Below, one piece after another: positions 41,169 through 46,774 of a stretch of DNA of 46,774 bases (positions are counted from its first letter, which is position 1; every line of letters starts with the position of its first letter). The notes beneath the pieces were generated by a model, which saw nothing but the letters and a program-made list of their open reading frames with translations, made no database searches and was not told the origin of the DNA. The position numbers and the translations under genes were made by a program. Origin of the DNA: a bacterium (GTDB lineage: Bacteria > Vulcanimicrobiota > Xenobia > Xenobiales > JADMJV01). Location of the stretch: the NCBI GenBank assembly GCA_030149525.1, contig JASBRJ010000116.1, positions 1 to 46,774 on the forward strand, read 5' to 3'.

Positions 41169-44100
41169 TTATCTCCAATCTCCAATCAAGAGAAATGCCG
41201 CCCAATGATACGGGTGACGTGTTTTTGTGTCGGCGATGAGCGATTTCTGCGCAGACTGCATAGCCTTAGCAGGAGTTGCTCCCCCCTTGAGTTCCTTGTA
41301 GAAATTCTCCATCAAAGTTTTGGTGGAATCGTCGGAAACCTTCCACAGACTGGCTGTCACGGTGGGGCATCCGGCGAACCCGAAAGCGTCGGCGAGGGTA
41401 GTCAACTCACCCTGTCCACTGGGATTTTCGCCCAGGGCCGTCTCACAAGCCGAGAGAGTCACCATCCTCACATCGTTGAGATCCAGACCGGCAATTTCAC
41501 CGATGTCCAACTTGTCACCCTGACCCAGGACCAGGTAACTCAGGTTAGGGTCGTCGCTGTTCAGAATACCGTGGGTGGCAAGGTGAACAAAACGCACACC
41601 GGCACCGGCTTTGACCTTCTCCAGAGTAGCCTCGTCTTGAATGAGGACCTTAGAGTTCGGAAACAGGCCACCAATACTCTTGGCCTCGATGGCCGCTCCG
41701 GGAAGAGTCCCGTCGGGGTTGCCCACCACCAGAGTTCCGCCCGGTTTGGTGTCCGGTTTGCGAGCGAGCCTCTCGAGATCGGTGGATTTCAGCAGAGTCA
41801 CCACTTGCTTTCGCTCAATCAGAAAGTCCAGACTTTTGCCCGAGGGACGGGCTAGAGCTTGGAGCGGCACATTCATAAGACTTCCCGATGGGATGAAGGC
41901 CACCACCGGATAAGGCTCCAGCTCTTTCTCAATGGGCTCCACGATATACTTGTGAAGCTCAACAAAAGCGTCCAGGGATTCTTCCACGCTCTCTTGCTTC
42001 TGGGCAGCCATCAAAACCCGGCCCGCTCTGTCTCTCAACGATCGAAACTTGGTACTGAGAACGCCTCGGCGAGCCGACTGGGCCAAATCCTCGATCTTCG
42101 CGCGGGTCACCGGCACTTTCTGAATCTTGAGTTCCTTGTTGGTGAGCACAAAGAGAAAAAGGGCATCGTCTGCCGGAAAGATCTGGATCACCGCCGTATC
42201 TTCCGGAACAAATTCCTGAAGGCGAGCGAAGTTGACCGGTCGCACCGCAAGCATAGAGCCGTATCCGGGATACTGGCGGCGAATATCCCCGAGCGCTTTG
42301 TAAAACTCGGAACGATTACCGGCGATCTGACCTTCCACCTTGTCGGTGCTCTTGCCGGCTTTGCTCTGACTCTGCTTTACCGAAGACAGAGCGCGGGTGC
42401 GGGCCCTTGTCTCCTCAAGCTTTTGAACCGCTTCTTTAAGGCCCGGCTTCTGAGAAGCGATCTGCTCGGCGTTCAAGTTCATCAAGCTCTCCGCCTGACT
42501 CAACCGAGCCAGAGTGGCGAAAGCTTCTTCGTTCTGCCCAGCCTGCAGTTGTAGCTCGGCCAGAAGCTCGTAGGCCCGACGGAATCGCTTGCGAATCCCC
42601 TGGTCTCCCCCCGCTTCGGTGAGATAGTCCTCGATCAGCTGAACCGCCTCTTTGGCCTTAGCTAGAGCCGTTTTGGAATCCCCGCCCTTTTTTGAAAGTT
42701 CGGCGGCGTTAACCAGACAGACGATCCGCCCGGGTCGATAGTCGTTGGCCTGACTCAGTTTGGCCAACTCATCGTTGAGAGGCGCAGCCTCAGAATATCG
42801 AGGACCGGACAGCAAGTTCTCCACTTTTAAGAACCGGGCGTCCTCCAGGCCGAGGAAACCGCCCTGAGTCCGGGCATCTTTCTGAAACACGATAGCTTCC
42901 TCGATGGCGTTGGCATCGTTTCGAAGCCGTGCCTTTTCCATCCGTTGAAGAGCCACCATCCTAGGGGCTTCGCCGATGGTCCAAACAAACTCGAACTGCC
43001 CGCCCTCAAGGTTAATGGGATTTCCGTAGTGGGCCAGCTGGTAGCCTAAACCGGCTTCCCGGATATTCTCCCAGGATTCTTGAACCGATCCCTCCAGTTC
43101 GGAGAGGAGGGTGCGGGCGTGGTCCAGTTGACCACTCTTTCTCCAGGAGGCGACCACCTGGAGCTGGAGAGCCTGAGTGGCTAGCATAAACTCGGGGTTC
43201 CACAGTTTCAGAAACGTCTCCGCATCCCTCGGGTCAAAGCGGAGGGCCAACTGATTTTTAGAGAGTCGTCGAAGCTTCTTGAGATCTTCCCAAACGATGT
43301 AATAGAGCTGAGCACGATTGGGGAACTCTCCCGCCTCACGTTGCATTCGCTGGAGAGCTTCGTGAACCCAAATTCCCGCCGATTCCACCATCTGCCGGCC
43401 CAGTCCGCCGGGGATATTCTCCAACTGATCCGTTTTGAAATTGCGCCACACCGCAACATGCCGGCCGGTCAACTGATCCAGGGGAACTTCGCCTTTCTGA
43501 TTGTCCCGCTCGAAGGCGACGCTGTCCACGATGAATTGGGCCAGAGGATTGGGTTGCCCCTTAAGAAGTTCTTGGAGCTTGGAGAGTTGCTTGTCAACTT
43601 CGTTGGGCTTCTCCAGTTTGCGAGCCGCCGAAAGCATGGCCAGGTGGAGATAGAGGGCTTGAGGGCCGTCCACTCGGGAGGAGTAGCTCTCTCCCTTTTG
43701 CAGCGCCTCCGACCACAGTCCGGTGGTTTCCAGAGCGTTCACTTCCAGAGCCAGAACCTCGTCGGCTCGAGGATGGCCTTCGTTTTTGGCCAGATAACTC
43801 TTGAGGGCGTTGAGCATGGAGGGAAGAGCGAAGTCGTTACCCACCCGCACAGCCAGTTGGGTGGCCGCCAACGCCTCGTCAAAATCGTCGGCCTTCTTTT
43901 CTTGAGCATCCACTGTCTCGGCCACAGTGCCCCTTGTGTCGACCACTTGATCGTCTTCAAACAGAGTCCCTCGCCAACGGGTATTGGGCCACAGGATATT
44001 GGCCTCAAGAAGCGCCTCATTGGGCCCCTTATGGCCCTCCAGCCGATAGGCACGGCCGACATGGTTGAGCCACTTCTCGGTTAACTCCGAGGGGCCCGTT

Positions 44101-44315
44101 TTGTGGACTTCGAGCATCCTGTTGAAGGCTTCGCGGCCCACTTCCCCCTGGTAGCGAACCGCCGCTACTACGTTGTGAAGCTGACCGGAGTCGATCCATT
44201 CCGTCACCCGTTGGGTGAAGATCTCCGGGGTGACCTCTTGAGCCAAGCTCAACGGGCTCAAAAGCAGGACGAGAAAAGTGCTGAATAGGTATCGATTGAA
44301 CAGTCTGGGTTTCAT
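41169..44315 (-). CDS. Secreted CHAT domain protease with TPR-like repeats (CHAT-2)
   Basis: 1048 residues, Sec signal peptide about 1-25 (LLLSPLSLAQE). The central 600 residues are helical and TPR-like (for example LLEANILWPNTRW, LYLHLAMLSAARKLEKPNEVDKQL). The CHAT domain covers about 720-1048, with catalytic His915 in HLATHGILN and Cys957 in LSACETALG, then TLADAFGFAGCPTVTASLWKV. It is a paralog of CHAT-1, including the same LLIGDWR-type end. The final codons (GGAGATTGGAGA) double as the ribosome-binding site for the caspase gene, two bases downstream of the stop. It is divergent from the caspase-like lipoprotein gene. Confidence 0.9.
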   Translation of the reverse strand: MKPRLFNRYLFSTFLVLLLSPLSLAQEVTPEIFTQRVTEWIDSGQLHNVVAAVRYQGEVGREAFNRMLEVHKTGPSELTEKWLNHVGRAYRLEGHKGPNEALLEANILWPNTRWRGTLFEDDQVVDTRGTVAETVDAQEKKADDFDEALAATQLAVRVGNDFALPSMLNALKSYLAKNEGHPRADEVLALEVNALETTGLWSEALQKGESYSSRVDGPQALYLHLAMLSAARKLEKPNEVDKQLSKLQELLKGQPNPLAQFIVDSVAFERDNQKGEVPLDQLTGRHVAVWRNFKTDQLENIPGGLGRQMVESAGIWVHEALQRMQREAGEFPNRAQLYYIVWEDLKKLRRLSKNQLALRFDPRDAETFLKLWNPEFMLATQALQLQVVASWRKSGQLDHARTLLSELEGSVQESWENIREAGLGYQLAHYGNPINLEGGQFEFVWTIGEAPRMVALQRMEKARLRNDANAIEEAIVFQKDARTQGGFLGLEDARFLKVENLLSGPRYSEAAPLNDELAKLSQANDYRPGRIVCLVNAAELSKKGGDSKTALAKAKEAVQLIEDYLTEAGGDQGIRKRFRRAYELLAELQLQAGQNEEAFATLARLSQAESLMNLNAEQIASQKPGLKEAVQKLEETRARTRALSSVKQSQSKAGKSTDKVEGQIAGNRSEFYKALGDIRRQYPGYGSMLAVRPVNFARLQEFVPEDTAVIQIFPADDALFLFVLTNKELKIQKVPVTRAKIEDLAQSARRGVLSTKFRSLRDRAGRVLMAAQKQESVEESLDAFVELHKYIVEPIEKELEPYPVVAFIPSGSLMNVPLQALARPSGKSLDFLIERKQVVTLLKSTDLERLARKPDTKPGGTLVVGNPDGTLPGAAIEAKSIGGLFPNSKVLIQDEATLEKVKAGAGVRFVHLATHGILNSDDPNLSYLVLGQGDKLDIGEIAGLDLNDVRMVTLSACETALGENPSGQGELTTLADAFGFAGCPTVTASLWKVSDDSTKTLMENFYKELKGGATPAKAMQSAQKSLIADTKTRHPYHWAAFLLIGDWR

Positions 44316-44489
44316 CTGCCGTCAGGCTTCAGTCTTCGCATTTTTCTAACCTTCTGAATCCGAGGCCGGTCATCGGCGGCTAGGGACCGTTTGTCTCTCA
44401 ACTCAAACTTCTCCACACCTCTGCGGAAAGGCACTGAGAGCGGCAGGCTAGAAGCCTTAGCGGACACGGTTATCTTTTTCGGGGGTCTT

Positions 44490-46628
44490 ATGAAATCGAT
44501 CAAGCTCGCTCTGCTTTTCTCTTTGGCAGTTCTCTTTCTCCAATCCGGCTGCGGCCACTCCAACGGTGTTCAACCTCTCGCTCCCACGGGGGGAAATACC
44601 GTCAACCTTCGTTCCACCGGAGGAGTCACGGGCTATGTCTTTCAGGTCAATCCGGTGTTTCTGGTCGACCTTCCCTCCAACGCACCGGCAGGCTCCCAGG
44701 CACGCAGCGGCGCCTTGATTCGCGTCCTGGATATGAACGGCAAGGTCTTGAAAGAAGGGACAACCAGCGCCGACGGTCGATTCGACATTTTCGGTCTGCC
44801 GCCGGGCCGCTTGGTCATTGAGGCCAGGGTTGATCCGAAGAGTACGAACCCCGACGTGAGTCAGACTATCACCCTCGTCCCGGATACGACCATCGTTCTG
44901 GGTCGCCGCTTCCCCATCGACCGAGACAAGGCGACCAGTCTGGCTCTTCAGGGGATAGAGCCGCGAGCCCGTGTTCTCGCCACTCTGCAGCCGCTGCCTC
45001 CCGGAACCTCGGTGAGCCCGTTTTTTGATCAGGAAGGAGGCTCCGGAAACGATGTTCGTGTCACGCAGGCCGACGAATGGTTCTTCTTCGTCGATCTTCA
45101 ACCCGACCAGATGTTCGAGCACCCCGTGCAATATGTCTTTGTGGACGCCAATACGGGAGTGGTTCAACGAACCGCGGAATTGCGATGGTTTCCTCGCCTC
45201 AACGGCGCGCCGTTCTGGTCAGGTCCAAACGAGTACACCAGAAACGGTGCAGCAGGCCCTGAAGTTGTTCAGCAGACAAACCTGACTCAAGCTCAACCTC
45301 GAACGACGCCCCCTCTGAAGAAAGTCCTACCTCAACAAGTTCAGGGCAATGAAGGAGCCTTCGCCGTCATCCTTTTCGGCTACCAAGATCATCCCGGCTT
45401 TATTGCCGACAAGCAGCTCGTGGATAAGTTCTACAAGGACCGATTGCCGGCAGGTCAAGTCTTCTCCATTTCGGCCGACGGCCGCTCTTTGGCCGATGTC
45501 AAAGCCGATCTAGAAGCAGCCTTCAAGTCGGTCAATGCCGCAATCGCAAAACGAGATTCAGAAGGGCTCAAATCCACCCTATTCTTCCACTTCGGAAGCC
45601 ATGGCGGCACTGTCAAAAGTTTTGAAGAAACCAGTCCCGGAAAATTTGGCGGCAAGCTGCGGGCAACATCCAGCCTGAAGACCTCAGACACCTACCTGGG
45701 ACGCCTCAGTAGCAACAACGACGCCGTGGTGGCTTCGGCGGAATGTCTCGACCTGAAAGCGGTGGGCTACCCCGAAACCGCCACCGAAGACACTTTCGAG
45801 CGCAAGGGAACCACAACGGCAGCCTTCGGCCAGGTGGAGCTTGAAACGACCCAAACCATCAGAGTTCTCGGATTGGACCGCCTCGGTCTAGTGGACACCA
45901 AAGCGTGTAAGGTTCGGGTTGTAATGGACTCCTGCTACAGCGGACTCCTGGCCAACGATCTCGTAGACAAAGCTTTCATGGGCACAAATCATGATCTCTT
46001 CGTTATCGGCTCATCCGTGGAACTGGGGATTATCGATAGGTTAGGATGTCGCTTCACCCAGGCCGCCTACATTCGCGCCGACATCGTGAACGCCGACTTC
46101 ACCGGCTTGCTCGGCACCGACGGAAAACTGCTTCCCGTCCTGCAAGAATTCGGTCAAGAAGAGAGCAGCCGGGACTCGCAGAAATCCCGCTTGAGAACTC
46201 GGCCGGGAACGGGCCACTGCGCCCCCATGCCCGATACCGCACCCACCCCAACACCAAGCCCCACCGACTCCCCCACTCCTACCGTCGACCTCATAGACGC
46301 AGCGGGAGCGCAGGGCGCTCTCTCGGCCTTCCACCAGGTGGGAGTCACCAGTTGCCCACAAAGGGTGGGTACCATCGCGATCAATCGAGTTGCCAACGAA
46401 CCGGTCTCCATTCAACTTTCCGTTCCACCAGGTTCGTCTCTCTTTTTAGAAACACCGACCTCCTTTAACCTCAGCGGTACGGGGGTTCAGTTGACGACTC
46501 GCGACGTCTTCTTCGACTGCTCCACGATGAACTCGTTTTCCGCCCTGGTGACTGTCACCGCCACTCGACTCTCCGACGGAGCGCAGGAAGTGGTGGAGGT
46601 ACCGGTGACAGTGGAGATCCAACCCTAG
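44490..46628 (+). CDS. Lipoprotein with caspase-like (C13/C14 fold) domain
   Basis: 712 residues from ATG 44490 with a GGGGG ribosome-binding site. Lipoprotein signal MKSIKLALLFSLAVLFLQSGC, with the lipobox Cys at residue 21. Residues about 45-145 form a carboxypeptidase-regulatory-like beta domain (TGYVFQV...RVLDMNGKVLKEGTTSADGRFDIFGLPPGRLVIEA). A caspase-fold region follows with His371 in HFGSHGG and Cys482 in MDSCYSG, preceded by a strand-rich core (FAVILFGYQDHPGF). A PTPTPSPTDSPTPTV linker (about residue 588) leads to a C-terminal beta domain. It is the third caspase-clan architecture of this cluster. Its stop codon coincides with the IS boundary, so the native end may differ. Confidence 0.8.
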   Translation: MKSIKLALLFSLAVLFLQSGCGHSNGVQPLAPTGGNTVNLRSTGGVTGYVFQVNPVFLVDLPSNAPAGSQARSGALIRVLDMNGKVLKEGTTSADGRFDIFGLPPGRLVIEARVDPKSTNPDVSQTITLVPDTTIVLGRRFPIDRDKATSLALQGIEPRARVLATLQPLPPGTSVSPFFDQEGGSGNDVRVTQADEWFFFVDLQPDQMFEHPVQYVFVDANTGVVQRTAELRWFPRLNGAPFWSGPNEYTRNGAAGPEVVQQTNLTQAQPRTTPPLKKVLPQQVQGNEGAFAVILFGYQDHPGFIADKQLVDKFYKDRLPAGQVFSISADGRSLADVKADLEAAFKSVNAAIAKRDSEGLKSTLFFHFGSHGGTVKSFEETSPGKFGGKLRATSSLKTSDTYLGRLSSNNDAVVASAECLDLKAVGYPETATEDTFERKGTTTAAFGQVELETTQTIRVLGLDRLGLVDTKACKVRVVMDSCYSGLLANDLVDKAFMGTNHDLFVIGSSVELGIIDRLGCRFTQAAYIRADIVNADFTGLLGTDGKLLPVLQEFGQEESSRDSQKSRLRTRPGTGHCAPMPDTAPTPTPSPTDSPTPTVDLIDAAGAQGALSAFHQVGVTSCPQRVGTIAINRVANEPVSIQLSVPPGSSLFLETPTSFNLSGTGVQLTTRDVFFDCSTMNSFSALVTVTATRLSDGAQEVVEVPVTVEIQP

Positions 46629-46774
46629 TGGTCTGTCAATAAAGTATTTGCGGATAAAGGCTTTTTAGCTTGGTCCTCGCATCGTTGATTGTGAATTGCC
46701 AATCGACTCCTCGCTGGCGGGCGTTGATATTTTCATGCCAAGCTGACATTTGGGTATTCAGCAATTCGAGACTT
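46626..46774 (-). mobile_element. IS630-type insertion element, left end (partial)
   Basis: The element begins at the TA of TAGTGG (46626-46627) and runs off the window. IS630/Tc1-mariner elements insert at TA, and the sequence TAGTGGTCTGTCAATAAAG fits an end of that kind. The transposase reading frame fills almost the whole visible part. Confidence 0.65.
46636..46774 (-). CDS. IS630 family transposase, C-terminal fragment (cut by window end)
   Basis: About 45 residues ahead of a TGA at 46636-46638. The peptide includes NTQMSAWHENINARQRGVDW, then QFTINDARTKLKSLYP, which matches the usual C-terminus of IS630-type transposases (AWN/AW-R...DWQFT--DAR-KLK-LYP). The start lies outside the window. 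It is too short for the usual gene callers. Confidence 0.7.
   Translation of the reverse strand, partial: SLELLNTQMSAWHENINARQRGVDWQFTINDARTKLKSLYPQILY

Overview
The window comes from a bacterium with a Gram-negative-style envelope. It has a lipoprotein signal, many Sec signal peptides and type IV prepilins. The gene mix is CHAT and caspase-fold proteases, a VIT/VWA protein paired with a MerR regulator, a serpin, hybrid histidine kinases, many secreted proteins of unknown function, and a major pilin with an ELMIVIAIVAILAAILVPNL core. This fits large, regulation-rich genomes such as Vulcanimicrobiota/Eremiobacterota-like (Xenobia), Myxococcota or Planctomycetota. I cannot fix the phylum from sequence alone; Vulcanimicrobiota-like is only my best guess. 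No rRNA, tRNA or CRISPR array was seen.

Layout. 1-4.0 kb is a repeat-rich accessory region. Arrays of a 63-bp repeat flank two near-identical 158-bp elements, each ending in a hairpin plus an 8-T tract. Between the two elements lie an HNH nuclease, a small membrane protein and a SMI1/KNR4 protein. 4.3-10 kb holds a small membrane protein, a secreted serpin overlapping a TldD/PmbA-type protein, a YkgJ-type cysteine-cluster protein and glutamine synthetase. 10-15.1 kb carries a membrane protein with repeated architecture, a YggT-like protein, a small secreted protein, a secreted lipase, and an operon of DUF1990, GIY-YIG and DUF2277 genes. 15.2-21.7 kb has a 1046-residue hexapeptide-repeat protein divergent from a MerR regulator plus VIT/VWA protein operon. 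The MerR promoter overlaps a palindromic operator and appears to give a leaderless transcript. 21.8-26.2 kb has an SGNH-type membrane protein, a TerB-like protein and three minor prepilin-like genes. 26.2-29.2 kb has a large protein of unknown function and two tandem paralogous small secreted proteins.

29.2-46.6 kb is the most distinctive region. It has two signal-peptide-bearing CHAT proteases, one of them translationally coupled to a secreted caspase-family protease, and a lipoprotein with a second caspase-like His/Cys pair. Interleaved are a FecR-like protein, a hybrid histidine kinase whose C-terminal Hpt-like domain lacks its histidine, a reduced LytS-like kinase with a LytTR response regulator, a membrane-anchored leucine-rich-repeat protein and a major pilin. 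All four putative cysteine proteases keep their catalytic His and Cys and all appear to be exported. This suggests an envelope or periplasmic proteolytic network rather than the cytosolic CHAT/caspase systems usually discussed. The window ends inside an IS630-type element inserted at the stop codon of the lipoprotein gene.
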